The position numbers were made by a program, and so were the translations under genes. Positions 28,934 through 39,964 of a stretch of DNA of 64,000 bases are shown piece after piece. Source of the stretch: an uncultured Pelagibacteraceae bacterium (GTDB lineage: Bacteria; Pseudomonadota; Alphaproteobacteria; Pelagibacterales; Pelagibacteraceae); assembly GCA_902529105.1 (NCBI GenBank), contig CABZUW010000002.1, positions 1 to 64,000 of the forward strand. Reading direction: 5' to 3'. Each line of letters starts with the position of its first letter. The first letter of the stretch is position 1. Under the pieces are notes generated by a model, which saw nothing but the letters and a program-made list of their open reading frames with translations, had not been told where the DNA came from and did not search any database.

Positions 28934-29516
28934 TTAAAAATTTTTTTACATATTTGGAAAGAATGTCAATTTCAATATTTACAAAATCATTTATTTTTAA
29001 ATGAGATAAATTTGTGAGTTTTAGCGTGTGAGGTATTACCCAGATTTTAAAAGTATTTTTATAAATATTTGATATTGTAAGAGATATGCCATTAATCAAA
29101 ATTGATGCTTTATCAACTAGATAGATTTCAAATTTATTCATGATCCTAAAAGTAAAAATTAGTGCTTTATCTGATTTTTTTATATTCATTACTTTAGCAG
29201 TTGTATCAACATGGCCTTGACATATATGTCCAGAAATATCTTGTCCTTTTCTTAAGGGCTGTTCTAAGTTGATTTTATCACCAATTTTAATTGTCTTAAA
29301 CTTTGATCTAATCAAAGTTTCATTTGAAAGAAAAAATTCTAGTATATTTTTTTTCTTTGAAATTAAAGTTAAACATACACCATCACAGGATATTGACATT
29401 CCTATAGTTTTTTTTTTATATAATTTTAAATTTGATTTTAGAAATAAATTTATACCTTTAGATCTTTTATCTATTCTTACTACTTTTCCTACATTATATA
29501 TAATTCCATTAAACAT
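28914..29516 (-). CDS. ribE: Riboflavin synthase alpha chain
   Basis: [53 protein letters not shown]. Confidence 0.94.
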   Translation of the reverse strand: MFNGIIYNVGKVVRIDKRSKGINLFLKSNLKLYKKKTIGMSISCDGVCLTLISKKKNILEFFLSNETLIRSKFKTIKIGDKINLEQPLRKGQDISGHICQGHVDTTAKVMNIKKSDKALIFTFRIMNKFEIYLVDKASILINGISLTISNIYKNTFKIWVIPHTLKLTNLSHLKINDFVNIEIDILSKYVKKFLNAKKKI

Positions 29517-30607
29517 CAGAAATATTTTATAATCTTATCTTTATCAAGATAAGTGTTAATTGTTTCTTTTTTAGAAAAAATTTTTAAAATACGACTTTTA
29601 AATTTGTATTTAGTAAATCTTTTTTTATTATTTATATTATTATCAGATTTAAGCAAAAAAAATTCATTAAAAAGGTTATTTAATATAAAATAGTTAGTTA
29701 ATTTTATTCCTCCTTCAACTAATAAATAATATACATTTAATTTTTTAATTTTTTTCAATACATATATTAAATCTAAATTGTCATTTTGGTTTAATTGTAT
29801 TTGAATAAGTTTTATTCCCATTTTTTTTAACTTTTTTAATTTATAATTACTTTTATTGTAAAAAATATAAGTCTTAATTTTTTTTGAGGTTTGCACTAAT
29901 TTAGTTGTAAGACTTATATCTAAATTTTTATCTAAAACAAATCTTGTTGGAGAATATTTTAGTAGTCCATTAAGTCTACAATTTAATTGTGGGTTATCAG
30001 AATTTACAGTTTTACTTGAAACTAATATTCCCTGATTTTTATATCTTAATAAATGGGAGAAATTCAAGCTGTGTGAATTGGAAATATATTTTTTATTAGT
30101 TTTGATATAATAATCTTTAGTACAAGCAATTTTCCCTGTTATAAAGGGATAATCTTGTTTCTTTAAAAAAAAATACGATCTATAAAGATTTAAATTTTTT
30201 TTAATATGTAAGTTATTTTTTACTTTTATATTAAAGTTATTAAGAATTTTTTTGGTTTTTCCTGAAGTTCTAGTATCTATATCATTAACTCCAAAAAAAA
30301 CTTTGTCAATTTTATGTTTTATTATTTGTTTTGTACAAGGTGGTGTTCTGCCATAATGATTACAAGGTTCTAAAGTTACATACATGGTCGATCCTTTTAA
30401 TTTTTCTTTTTTTGCATTTTTTATGGCTACAGTTTCAGCATGGGGGGTGCCACCTAAGCCTGTCTGTCCAACTGAAATAATTTGATTTTTATTAACAATT
30501 ACACATCCTACAGAGGGATTGGTACCTGTAAGACCTACCCTATCATCTGCAAGAGATATAGCTAAATCCATGTATCTCTTATCAGATTTACTTATTTTTA
30601 ATGACAT
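29516..30607 (-). CDS. ribD: Riboflavin biosynthesis deaminase/reductase RibD
   Basis: [43 protein letters not shown]. Confidence 0.95.
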   Translation of the reverse strand: MSLKISKSDKRYMDLAISLADDRVGLTGTNPSVGCVIVNKNQIISVGQTGLGGTPHAETVAIKNAKKEKLKGSTMYVTLEPCNHYGRTPPCTKQIIKHKIDKVFFGVNDIDTRTSGKTKKILNNFNIKVKNNLHIKKNLNLYRSYFFLKKQDYPFITGKIACTKDYYIKTNKKYISNSHSLNFSHLLRYKNQGILVSSKTVNSDNPQLNCRLNGLLKYSPTRFVLDKNLDISLTTKLVQTSKKIKTYIFYNKSNYKLKKLKKMGIKLIQIQLNQNDNLDLIYVLKKIKKLNVYYLLVEGGIKLTNYFILNNLFNEFFLLKSDNNINNKKRFTKYKFKSRILKIFSKKETINTYLDKDKIIKYF

Positions 30608-31046
30608 TTAGTTTGTCTACAAATTGGACAAAATCTTTTTCTTCTCTGAAATTTCTATAAACAGATGCAAATCTAACATAAGCTACAGGATCTAATTCTT
30701 TCAATCCATCCATTACCATTGTTCCGACTGTATTTGAAGTGATTTCACTTTGTCCTAATTCCTCTAAAGATCTTGAAATTTTTGTTATAAATTTTTCAAT
30801 TGTGTCAGTATCAATTGGTCTTTTCTTTAAAGCAATATAAATAGATTTAGAAAGTTTATCCCTATCAAAAGCAGATTTTCTTCCATTTTTTTTAACAATT
30901 ACAAGTTCTCGAAACTGTACACGTTCAAATGTGGTAAATCTCTCCCCACACTCGCAAAGTCTTCTTCTTCTTATAGCGGTTCCATCTTCGGTAGGTCTTG
31001 AATCAACAACAGATGTCTCACCTTTTTTTTCGCACGGGCAAATCAT
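30588..31046 (-). CDS. nrdR: Transcriptional repressor NrdR
   Basis: [34 protein letters not shown]-cone domain, [13 protein letters not shown]. Confidence 0.96.
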   Translation of the reverse strand: MICPCEKKGETSVVDSRPTEDGTAIRRRRLCECGERFTTFERVQFRELVIVKKNGRKSAFDRDKLSKSIYIALKKRPIDTDTIEKFITKISRSLEELGQSEITSNTVGTMVMDGLKELDPVAYVRFASVYRNFREEKDFVQFVDKLNVIKNK

Positions 31047-31061
31047 TACTATGATTTATAT

Positions 31062-32372
31062 TTATCTTAGGTGTTTGTAAATCGGGAATTTAGAGCACAA
31101 TTCAACAACTTCTTTTCTCACTTCAGCTTCAATTGTACTATTATCATTTGGATTTTTGGATAATCCATTAATTGTTTTGGTTATTAACTCACCAACTTTT
31201 TCAAATTCCTTTAATCCAAAGCCTCTTGTAGTAGCTGCTTGAGATCCTAATCTTATACCTGAAGTTATCATCGGGCTTTCAGTATCAAAAGGAATACCGT
31301 TTTTATTACATGTTATGTTTGCTCTTGATAAACTATCAGATGCGATATTTCCTTTTACACCGAAAGGTCTTAAATCAACTAACATTAAGTGAGTATCAGT
31401 GCCACCTGAGTATATTTTAAATCCATTATTTTTAAGAGTTTCAGCAAGCAACTTAGCATTTGCTAAAACTGTACTAATATATTCTCTAAACTCAGGTTTT
31501 AATGCCTCTAAAAAACCTACAGCTTTAGCTGCTATTATGTGCATTAATGGACCACCTTGGTATCCAGGAAAAACTGCAGAATTAAACTTTTTTGCTAAAT
31601 CTTCTCTATTAGTCAAAATTATCCCACCCCTAGCACTTCTAAAAACTTTATGAGTGGTTGAGGTAACTACGTCTGCATGATCACATGGATTTGGATATCC
31701 TTTACCAGCAACCAATCCAGAAAAATGCGCCATATCTACCATAAAAAAAGCACCAACTTTATCTGCTATTTCTCTAAATTTTTTAAAATCTATAATTCTA
31801 GAATACGCACTACCACCTGCAATTAACATTTTTGGTTTATGTTCTAACGCTAATTTTTCAATTTCATCGTAATTTAACAATTCGGTTTCTTTGTCAACTT
31901 CATAAGCTATTGCATTAAACCATTTACCGGATACTGCTGCTTTTGAACCGTGTGTTAAATGTCCTCCTGAATTTAAACTTAGTCCCATAATTGTATCACC
32001 TGGTTTAAGAAGTGCTAAAAAAACTGCACCATTAGCTTGAGCACCTGAGTGCGGCTGTGCATTTGCAAACTTGCAATTAAATAATTTTTTTAGTCTGTCT
32101 ATTGCTAAACTCTCGGCTACATCTACATGCTCACAACCATTGTAGTATCTTTTACCTGGATACCCTTCAGCGTATTTGTTTGTAAGCACAGATCCCTGTG
32201 CCTCTAAAACTGCTTGTGAGACTATGTTTTCTGAAGCAATAAGCTCTATATGATTTTGTTGTCTAATTAGTTCATCATCTATGGCTTTTGATATTTCTGG
32301 ATCAATCTCAGAAAGTTTTTTTTCAAAAAAATTTTGATATTCCGGATTTAAATATTTACCTTCACTAGACAT
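31062..32372 (-). CDS. glyA: Serine hydroxymethyltransferase
   Basis: [59 protein letters not shown]. Confidence 0.98.
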   Translation of the reverse strand: MSSEGKYLNPEYQNFFEKKLSEIDPEISKAIDDELIRQQNHIELIASENIVSQAVLEAQGSVLTNKYAEGYPGKRYYNGCEHVDVAESLAIDRLKKLFNCKFANAQPHSGAQANGAVFLALLKPGDTIMGLSLNSGGHLTHGSKAAVSGKWFNAIAYEVDKETELLNYDEIEKLALEHKPKMLIAGGSAYSRIIDFKKFREIADKVGAFFMVDMAHFSGLVAGKGYPNPCDHADVVTSTTHKVFRSARGGIILTNREDLAKKFNSAVFPGYQGGPLMHIIAAKAVGFLEALKPEFREYISTVLANAKLLAETLKNNGFKIYSGGTDTHLMLVDLRPFGVKGNIASDSLSRANITCNKNGIPFDTESPMITSGIRLGSQAATTRGFGLKEFEKVGELITKTINGLSKNPNDNSTIEAEVRKEVVELCSKFPIYKHLR

Positions 32373-32373
32373 T

Positions 32374-32799
32374 TTAAATTCTCCTTATTCTACTAAGGTG
32401 TCTTCCACCTTCAAAGTTAGTATTTAAAAAAAGATTTACAAAACTACAAGCCTTTTTTTTACTTAATAATCTTGATCCCAATGTAATGACATTTGCATCA
32501 TTATGCAATCTAGATAATTTAGTAGATTTTGTGCTAAAACACTGAGCAGCCCTTATATTCTTATGTTTATTTGCAGTTATGCACATGCCTGTGCCAGATC
32601 CACACACCAGTATTCCAAAGTTTTTTTTACTTGTTTTTACCTTTTTTGCTAATTTGTGGGCATAAATTGGATAATCAACCTTTTTGTTAGATGAGGGACC
32701 CAAATCAAAACAAATTATGTTTTTTATTTTTAAGTATTTTTTTATTTGTTCTTTTAATTTATATCCAGCGTGGTCAGATGAAATGAAAATCTTTTTCAA
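32374..32799 (-). CDS. rpiB: Ribose-5-phosphate isomerase B
   Basis: [42 protein letters not shown]. Confidence 0.96.
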   Translation of the reverse strand: MKKIFISSDHAGYKLKEQIKKYLKIKNIICFDLGPSSNKKVDYPIYAHKLAKKVKTSKKNFGILVCGSGTGMCITANKHKNIRAAQCFSTKSTKLSRLHNDANVITLGSRLLSKKKACSFVNLFLNTNFEGGRHLSRIRRI

Positions 32800-32800
32800 A

Positions 32801-33430
32801 TTAATTAAAATTATAGTCTAAAACGCAAGCAACTAGATGAACTCTGTTTTCTTCTCCACCATTAAATGCATTATGATATTTAACATTATTTGTAACCCAA
32901 ACCCCTCCATCAGCAGGCATATGTTGTGCTGAATTGTCTATAACCATTAAACATCCAGGGTTAGTAATGATAGGAATGTGAAGTCTTGGCTCTGGATCTC
33001 TGTGCCAACTCAATGTAGATCTTGGTTCTTTTAATAACAACCTTACTCTTCCCAGCTTGTAGTGTTTCTTAAGCTCATCAAATACTTCTTTAAAATAAGT
33101 GTGTTCAAAATCTTTTATAAATTCCGAATATTTACTTTCATCAATTTTTACATCTCGAGAAACCTCGACACCTGTAGAGTCTGGCTTTGTCCAATAAACG
33201 CCTCTAGCCTTATTACCTTTTATCGAGTCTGGATCACCAGGTATTTGTGTTAAGGGTATAGCGGCAAAATGAGGTATGCCCAAACTAGTGTCAAAACCTC
33301 TTATTTTTAACACCTCATTCAAAGCATTCTTTAACTTATTTAAATCAAAATTTAATTTTTGTTTTTGAAAATCACCTAAAACTTTTTGGGTTTTAACCTC
33401 GTTTAATGATGTTACATTGCTCATATTCAA
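32801..33430 (-). CDS. Aspartyl/asparaginyl beta-hydroxylase-like protein
   Basis: LSWHRDPEPRLHIPIITNPGC...VKYHNAFNGGEENRVHLVACV. Confidence 0.82.
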   Translation of the reverse strand: MNMSNVTSLNEVKTQKVLGDFQKQKLNFDLNKLKNALNEVLKIRGFDTSLGIPHFAAIPLTQIPGDPDSIKGNKARGVYWTKPDSTGVEVSRDVKIDESKYSEFIKDFEHTYFKEVFDELKKHYKLGRVRLLLKEPRSTLSWHRDPEPRLHIPIITNPGCLMVIDNSAQHMPADGGVWVTNNVKYHNAFNGGEENRVHLVACVLDYNFN

Positions 33431-33488
33431 TAAATACTTTATTTATGACTATAATACATATAAATATTGCCGCATATTAAAAAATTAA

Positions 33489-34484
33489 TTGAGAATGATT
33501 ATCACTGGAAAATATCCAAATTTGAGAATGAGAAGAAATAGACGAACTGATTGGGTAAGACGATTGGTTGAGGAAAATAATATCACCTCTAGTGATTTAA
33601 TATTACCTATTTTTTTAGTTGAGGGAAAAAATAAAAAACAGGAAATAACAAATATGCCAGGAGTCTATAGATATTCTTTAAATAAGTTACATACGATACT
33701 TGATAAAGCTATTAAATTAAAAATTCCAACAGTAGCTTTGTTCCCTTACACAGAAAAAAAATTAAAAAATACTAAGGGTTCTGAGGCATTAAATGAAAAC
33801 AATTTAGTTTGTAAAGCTATAAGATACATTAAGAAAAAATATAAAGATCAAGTTGGGATAATGTGCGATGTTGCTCTAGATCCATATACAAATCATGGAC
33901 ATGATGGAATATTAAAAAATGATAAAATTTTAAATGATGAAACAAATGAAATATTAATAAAACAATCCTTACTACAAGCCTCAATGGGATGTGATATTAT
34001 AGCTCCTTCAGATATGATGGATGGTAGAATCGGTTTGATTAGAAAAAATCTTGATAAACATAGGTATCAAGATGTTCAGATACTTTCGTATGCAGTAAAA
34101 TATGCTTCAAGTTTTTATGGACCATTTAGAAATGCTGTGGGCACAAAAGGGATACTTAGAGGAGACAAAAAAACTTATCAAATGGATTTTAAAAATAAAA
34201 ATGAGGCTTTAAGAGAAGTATCGATAGACATCAAAGAAGGTGCAGATATGATTATGGTTAAACCTGGAATGCCTTATCTTGATATTATAAGCCTAATTAA
34301 AGAACAGTTCAAAATTCCAATAATCGCCTATCAAGTATCTGGTGAATACAGCCTTATTATGAATGGAATAGAAAGAAATATTATTAATGAAAAAGCAATA
34401 ATTGAGAGCTTAATATCGTTTAAACGAGCAGGTGCAAATGCAATCGTAACATATTTTGCAGATAGGATTTTAAAATATTTATAG
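33489..34484 (+). CDS. hemB: Delta-aminolevulinic acid dehydratase (Asp-type metal site)
   Basis: MCDVALDPYTNHGHDGIL, IAPSDMMDGRIG, MVKPGMPYLDII. Confidence 0.96.
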   Translation: MRMIITGKYPNLRMRRNRRTDWVRRLVEENNITSSDLILPIFLVEGKNKKQEITNMPGVYRYSLNKLHTILDKAIKLKIPTVALFPYTEKKLKNTKGSEALNENNLVCKAIRYIKKKYKDQVGIMCDVALDPYTNHGHDGILKNDKILNDETNEILIKQSLLQASMGCDIIAPSDMMDGRIGLIRKNLDKHRYQDVQILSYAVKYASSFYGPFRNAVGTKGILRGDKKTYQMDFKNKNEALREVSIDIKEGADMIMVKPGMPYLDIISLIKEQFKIPIIAYQVSGEYSLIMNGIERNIINEKAIIESLISFKRAGANAIVTYFADRILKYL

Positions 34485-35159
34485 TTTTCTTACAAGATTT
34501 ACAAAACTAATTCTAGTTTCAGGTAAAGCTAGATTGTTTTTACTCAAAATTGACTTTTCTAAAAAGTTACCAATTATATCAATACCAGCTATTAAATCTT
34601 CTTTGGAAACATTTTCTATACTATTTTCTACTAAAAAATTAGGAACTTTTTTTTCATCTGAGAGTGAAAAGTATTTATGTGTTCCATTTAGTTTAATTTT
34701 TTTAGTATAATTGTTTAAATTTAACTCGTACCCTAGATTTTTATATAAATCTAATTCCCAAAATATATATGATGTTAACCAATTTTCTTTTGCAAGAAAT
34801 TCAAAAAAAATACTGATTAATTCAAATATTTTATCATTTTTTTGATTTTCAACAGTAAGCAATTTTATCAAATTAAATATATTAACTATACAAGAAAGTT
34901 TAATTTGGTTTTCTAAAAATATTGGTGTATTAACTTTATCTATCTCTAATTTAAAGTTACCAATTAAATTTTCATTTTTAGAGGAAAAGTTAATGTGAAA
35001 GCAATTTCCAACAAATAAATAATTTTTTATTTTTTTTGAGGTTGCACCAAATAATATACCTTTAACCTTGCCTCTTTCTTGAGTAAAAAGTTCAATAATG
35101 GAGGAATTTTCGTTATATCTATTAGAAGAGATTAAATAACCCTTATCTTGCCAATTCAT
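34479..35159 (-). CDS. recO: DNA repair protein RecO
   Basis: DKGYLISSNRYNENSSIIELFTQERGKVKGILFGA; synteny with rnc. Confidence 0.88.
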   Translation of the reverse strand: MNWQDKGYLISSNRYNENSSIIELFTQERGKVKGILFGATSKKIKNYLFVGNCFHINFSSKNENLIGNFKLEIDKVNTPIFLENQIKLSCIVNIFNLIKLLTVENQKNDKIFELISIFFEFLAKENWLTSYIFWELDLYKNLGYELNLNNYTKKIKLNGTHKYFSLSDEKKVPNFLVENSIENVSKEDLIAGIDIIGNFLEKSILSKNNLALPETRISFVNLVRKL

Positions 35160-35820
35160 TTTTAGTGTATGAATTTAAAAATTTTTCTGCTGCGTTTTGT
35201 TCAGCATTTTTTTTTGATGAACCTTTACCGTGCACAAATTTGGAACCTTTTAGTTTAACAGCTACAGTAAAGCTAGGACTGTGTCTAGGTCCTGTGTTAG
35301 ATATTAGTTTGTAATTAGGTAATAACTTATATTTTTTAAGTGATAATTCTTGTAGTTTAGTTTTAGCATCTATTTCTGTATTTTTTGATAATAAGATAAA
35401 TTTATCCCATTCCTTGAGAATAAATTTTTCTACAACATTTAACCCTTGATCTAAATAAATTGCACCAATAATTGCCTCAATACAATCTGATATTATTTTT
35501 TTTTGAATCAAATCAGAATTTTTTTTGTTATTTGCAACGAGAATGAAATTTTTTAAATTTAAATTTTTACCAACCTCATAACATTTGTTTCTATTAACTA
35601 ATGATGCAAACTTTTTATCTAAAATACCCTCCTTTTCATTAGGATAAATTTCAAGTAACTTTTTCGATATCACTAAACCTAATACACGATCGCCTAAAAA
35701 TTCAAGTTTTTCGTAATTTAATTTTGAATTATAGCTTTTATGTGTAATAGCTCTTTTCAATAAACTTTCGTTCTTAAAATTAATATTAAGTATTTTTTGA
35801 ATATTATCTATTTTTTTCAT
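35143..35820 (-). CDS. rnc: Ribonuclease III
   Basis: ITHKSYNSKLNYEKLEFLGDRVLGLVIS, DCIEAIIGAIYLD, C-terminal dsRBD. Confidence 0.96.
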   Translation of the reverse strand: MKKIDNIQKILNINFKNESLLKRAITHKSYNSKLNYEKLEFLGDRVLGLVISKKLLEIYPNEKEGILDKKFASLVNRNKCYEVGKNLNLKNFILVANNKKNSDLIQKKIISDCIEAIIGAIYLDQGLNVVEKFILKEWDKFILLSKNTEIDAKTKLQELSLKKYKLLPNYKLISNTGPRHSPSFTVAVKLKGSKFVHGKGSSKKNAEQNAAEKFLNSYTKNELAR

Positions 35821-36545
35821 TAAATTAATTTCTTAAAGAATCTTTTAAATCTTATTGAATTTTTCCACTTTGTAAAATTAAAGATGCTCGCAACCCTCGG
35901 GTCAGAAGAAAAAAATAAGATTTGTGCTTTTCCTACGAGATTATTTTCATGAACATATCCTACCTCATCTAAAAATCTACTATCCTTTGAACAATCTCTG
36001 TTATCTCCTAAGAAAAAAAAATGATTTTCTGGAACTATATATTTTTCTGAGTTCATAAATGTGTAATCTTTTCTATAAGAAGCTAAATAATTTTTTCCAT
36101 TAGGTAACTTTTCCTCATAGGTAATAACTTCAATTTTCTGTGGACCACAATACAGTTCTTCAGATTTGCTTGTCACAGTTCTCAAAATTTGATTATTATT
36201 TAAATATATTTCGCCATCAATAAATTGGATTACGTCACCAGGTAATCCTACTAATCTTTTAATGTAATCAGTCCTATTATCTGCAGGCGTTTTAAAAACT
36301 ATTATATCACCCCTACTCGGTTTTGAATTGAGAATTCTGCCATCAAATATAGGTGGACTAAACGGAAATGAGTGTCTGCTATATCCGTAAGATAGTTTTG
36401 TAACAAATAATCGATCACCAACTAATAAATTTGGTTCCATTGATGATGAAGGTATATAAAAAGGTTGAATTAATAATGAGCGAATTATCACTGCAATAAT
36501 TAGCGCATAAAATAATGTTTTTAAATTTTCAATAATCCATTTCAT
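35820..36545 (-). CDS. lepB: Signal peptidase I
   Basis: FYIPSSSMEPNLLVGDRLFVTK, DYIKRLVGLPGD, FFLGDNRDCSKDSRF. Confidence 0.96.
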   Translation of the reverse strand: MKWIIENLKTLFYALIIAVIIRSLLIQPFYIPSSSMEPNLLVGDRLFVTKLSYGYSRHSFPFSPPIFDGRILNSKPSRGDIIVFKTPADNRTDYIKRLVGLPGDVIQFIDGEIYLNNNQILRTVTSKSEELYCGPQKIEVITYEEKLPNGKNYLASYRKDYTFMNSEKYIVPENHFFFLGDNRDCSKDSRFLDEVGYVHENNLVGKAQILFFSSDPRVASIFNFTKWKNSIRFKRFFKKLI

Positions 36546-36937
36546 TTTAGCCTTTCATTAAGTATTACGTAAGCAATCGAGTATCTCTTTTCATCAGATA
36601 TAGATAGGTGGATTTGATATTTTTTTATTTTAAATTTTTTCTTTATAAATAATTGAATTTTTTTCTCTAACTCGATAAATGGCTGGCCTTTGCTATTATT
36701 AATTATTGTAATATCGTTGAATTTTAAGCCTTTTGATAAACCAGTTCCAATTGCTTTTAAAAAAGCCTCTTTAGCGGCAAACCTTTTGGCAAAATAATTA
36801 GTTTTATTTACTCGTTTGTTTTTTGCGATATCTTTTTCTTTACTAGAAAATATTTTATTAACAAAATTTTTATTTTTTATAGCTTTTTCTATTCTCCTGT
36901 TTTCAACAATATCAACTCCGTTGCCCAATATTCTCAT
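36542..36937 (-). CDS. acpS: Holo-[acyl-carrier-protein] synthase
   Basis: GNGVDIVENRRIEKAI, FAAKEAFLKAIGTGLSKG. Confidence 0.95.
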   Translation of the reverse strand: MRILGNGVDIVENRRIEKAIKNKNFVNKIFSSKEKDIAKNKRVNKTNYFAKRFAAKEAFLKAIGTGLSKGLKFNDITIINNSKGQPFIELEKKIQLFIKKKFKIKKYQIHLSISDEKRYSIAYVILNERLK

Positions 36938-36939
36938 TT

Positions 36940-37656
36940 TTATCTACAAATACTCTTAAATACTTTAATAGTTTTCTTTAAACCAAAAAAAACTGACTCA
37001 CCTATTATAAAATGTCCAATATTAAATTCTTTTATTCCTTTTATTTTAGAAAGAATTTTAGCTGTTTTATAATCCATCCCATGACCAGCATGAACCTCAA
37101 TACCTAAATTATTAGCATACCTGACTACTTTAATAATTTTCCTCAGTTCGCTTTTATAAAATTTATTTTTTTTTATTAAATTTGAAATTCGACCTGTATG
37201 TATTTCAATACAATCAGCATTTAAATCTTTTGACAATCTTACATCTTTAGTTGATGGATTTATAAATAAACTTGTTCGTATTTTATTATTATTTAGAACA
37301 TTAATAATTTTTTTTATTTTTATATTATTATTATTTAAATTTAATCCACCCTCTGTAGTGATTTCATTTCTTTTTTCTGGCACCAAACAAATAAAATTTG
37401 GTTTATTTTTTAAAGCTATTTTTAATATTTTCAAATCAGCTGCCATTTCTAAATTTAAGGGGATTTTTTTATTAGAAGATATTTTTTTTAGATCAAAATC
37501 TTTAATATGTCTTCTATCTTCTCTTAAATGAATAGTGATAGAGTCTGCCCCACATTTCATTGCATATATAGCTGCTTTATAAGGGTCTGGGTGATCTTCA
37601 CCTCTTGCATTTCGAATAGTAGCGATATGGTCAATATTAACTCCCAATCTAATCAT
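36940..37656 (-). CDS. pdxJ: Pyridoxine 5-phosphate synthase
   Basis: LGVNIDHIATIRNARGEDHPDPYKAAI, ITIHLREDRRHI, VHAGHGMDY. Confidence 0.97.
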   Translation of the reverse strand: MIRLGVNIDHIATIRNARGEDHPDPYKAAIYAMKCGADSITIHLREDRRHIKDFDLKKISSNKKIPLNLEMAADLKILKIALKNKPNFICLVPEKRNEITTEGGLNLNNNNIKIKKIINVLNNNKIRTSLFINPSTKDVRLSKDLNADCIEIHTGRISNLIKKNKFYKSELRKIIKVVRYANNLGIEVHAGHGMDYKTAKILSKIKGIKEFNIGHFIIGESVFFGLKKTIKVFKSICR

Positions 37657-38243
37657 TTTAAGAACCTACTCCCTGGTGAAGTAATCGGAATTTGTTTAAG
37701 AGTATGAGGAATATTTTTTTTTTTAAAAACTGGTACTTTAATCTTCAATTGAGATATAATTGGTTTACTTTTTATTTTAAGATTTTTTTTTTCCGATCTG
37801 TTAATTAATGAAGCAAATCCTAATAATTTTGCTTCAGACTTTTTTACTAATTCTGAACATTCTAGACTAGATCCACCAGTTGTTATCACATCCTCAATAA
37901 TTAAAACTTTAGAGTTTCTTTTAATATTAAACCCCCTTCTTAATTTAAATTTACCTTTGACCCTTTCAGCAAAGATTGTTTCTATTTTTAAAATCCTACC
38001 TATTTCATATCCAATTACGATACCACCAATTGCTGGTGCTAAAATTAAATCAATTTTTTTAAATTTTTTTTTAATTTTTTTACTTAAAGATAAACAAAGT
38101 TTGGATGCTAGGTGAGGATGACTCAAAACTTTCGCGCATTGAATATAAATTGGAGAATGCAAACCTGATGATAAAACAAAGTGTCCTTCTAATAATGCAT
38201 TAGTTTTTTTTAAAACTTTCAAGGAGTTTTTTAAAGAAAGCAT
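37653..38243 (-). CDS. pyrE: Orotate phosphoribosyltransferase
   Basis: GHFVLSSGLHSPIYIQCAKVL, VLIIEDVITTGGSS. Confidence 0.94.
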   Translation of the reverse strand: MLSLKNSLKVLKKTNALLEGHFVLSSGLHSPIYIQCAKVLSHPHLASKLCLSLSKKIKKKFKKIDLILAPAIGGIVIGYEIGRILKIETIFAERVKGKFKLRRGFNIKRNSKVLIIEDVITTGGSSLECSELVKKSEAKLLGFASLINRSEKKNLKIKSKPIISQLKIKVPVFKKKNIPHTLKQIPITSPGSRFLK

Positions 38244-39945
38244 ATTTACTATTTTTATGTCTAATTATTTTAAAGCTATGTTCTTTTTGTTTTAGCTGAC
38301 TAATTAAATTTGTAAAGTTTTTCAAATCATTAATAAGTAGATTAAAATGAAAATTTATCGTACTTTTAGTCTTTTCGACCATTTCTACACTTGTTATATT
38401 TACATTATGACTACCTATAAGAGTAGTAACCTCTCCTAAAACACCTGGTTTATCAAAAAGAGATATCCATAGTGTCGTATTATATTTTTTATTCCTAGCT
38501 GTTCCATTGGTTTCTCTATATTGCCAATATCGTCTGATTGCAGCTCTTGCTTTACCAGTTTTAGCAGTGCTTACCCAATGCAAAGATGGGGATACCTTTT
38601 TGGATGTTATAATTTTTACAACATCTCCATTAATTAAAACTGATTGCATATCACTTTCTTTCCCATTTATTTCACATCCAACTGCCTTATCACCGATTTT
38701 TGTATGAACAGCATAAGCAAAATCTATTGGTGTAGCATTTTTAGGCAATTTAATTACAGATCCTTTTGGAGTAAAACAAAAAACGTTTTCTTGAAACATT
38801 TGAAGTTTTGTAAATTCATAAGAATCCTCAGGGTTTTCATTCTTATCAATAATTTCTACCAAATCTGCTAACCAATCATATTCTTTCCATGTTAAAGAAT
38901 TAAATTTTTCCGATGACTTATATTTCCAGTGAGATGCAATACCTCTTTGTGCATATTCATGCATTTGCATAGTTCTGAGTTGTATTTCTATTGGTCTCTT
39001 GTTTGGTCCAATTACAGCTGTATGTAGAGACTGATAATTATTTATTTTTGGTGAAGAAATATAATCTTTAAACCTACCTGGTATGCAGTTCCAATTACTA
39101 TGAAATACACCTAGCGCTTTGTAGCACTCGTCCACATCATCTAATATAATTCTAAATCCAATTATATCTGTCATTTGCTCTAGAGATGTTCTTTTTTTTT
39201 GAACTTTTTTCCATAAAGAAAAAGGGGTTTTTTCTCTACCAAAAATTTTACAATTTATATTCTTTTTTGTAAGAAGATTTTTTAATTCATCGGATACTGT
39301 ATTGAAATTTATCTTATTGGTTTCTTTTATATTACTTAATCTATCATTGATTAATTTTCTAGCCTCAGGATTTAATACTTCAAAACATAAATCTTCTAAT
39401 TCGTCTTTAATTCTATTCATCCCCATTCTATCAGCTAATGGTGCATAAATTTCCATTGTTTCTTTTGCTTTTCTTATTTGCTTATCTTTATTTGAAACAA
39501 ATTGAATTGTTCTCATATTATGAAGTCTGTCAGCAAGTTTGACCAATAAAACTCTTATATCCTTTGAGGTAGCAAGGATTAATTTTCTAAAATTCTCAGC
39601 CTTAGAATTTGCTACAGCCTGGTTTTCAAAAACAGAAATTTTAGTAACTCCATCAACTAAATCGGCAACCTCTTTTCCAAATTCTTTTTCTATAGTTTTG
39701 TAAGTGGCATGAGTATCCTCTATGGTATCATGTAGCAAACCAGTAGCAATTGTTGCACTATCTAATTTTAATTCTGTCAATATATTCGCAACAGCCACTG
39801 GATGAATTATGTATGGTGAACCTTCATCTCTTTTTTGCTTCTCGTGTGCTTTTAATGCGAAATCATATGCTTTGGATAAAGTCTCTGGATTTAAAAACCT
39901 ATTGTAGGATTTCACCTTATTTATTAAATCATCTGGCTTAAGCAT
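38200..39945 (-). CDS. RelA/SpoT-family (p)ppGpp synthetase/hydrolase, lacking zinc-finger/RIS region
   Basis: HD LLHDTIEDT, synthetase PGRFKDYISSPKINNYQSLHT, TGS ENVFCFTPKGSVIKLP, C-terminal ACT. Confidence 0.95.
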   Translation of the reverse strand: MLKPDDLINKVKSYNRFLNPETLSKAYDFALKAHEKQKRDEGSPYIIHPVAVANILTELKLDSATIATGLLHDTIEDTHATYKTIEKEFGKEVADLVDGVTKISVFENQAVANSKAENFRKLILATSKDIRVLLVKLADRLHNMRTIQFVSNKDKQIRKAKETMEIYAPLADRMGMNRIKDELEDLCFEVLNPEARKLINDRLSNIKETNKINFNTVSDELKNLLTKKNINCKIFGREKTPFSLWKKVQKKRTSLEQMTDIIGFRIILDDVDECYKALGVFHSNWNCIPGRFKDYISSPKINNYQSLHTAVIGPNKRPIEIQLRTMQMHEYAQRGIASHWKYKSSEKFNSLTWKEYDWLADLVEIIDKNENPEDSYEFTKLQMFQENVFCFTPKGSVIKLPKNATPIDFAYAVHTKIGDKAVGCEINGKESDMQSVLINGDVVKIITSKKVSPSLHWVSTAKTGKARAAIRRYWQYRETNGTARNKKYNTTLWISLFDKPGVLGEVTTLIGSHNVNITSVEMVEKTKSTINFHFNLLINDLKNFTNLISQLKQKEHSFKIIRHKNSKYAFFKKLLESFKKN

Positions 39946-39964
39946 AATTACTTATACCATTAAA

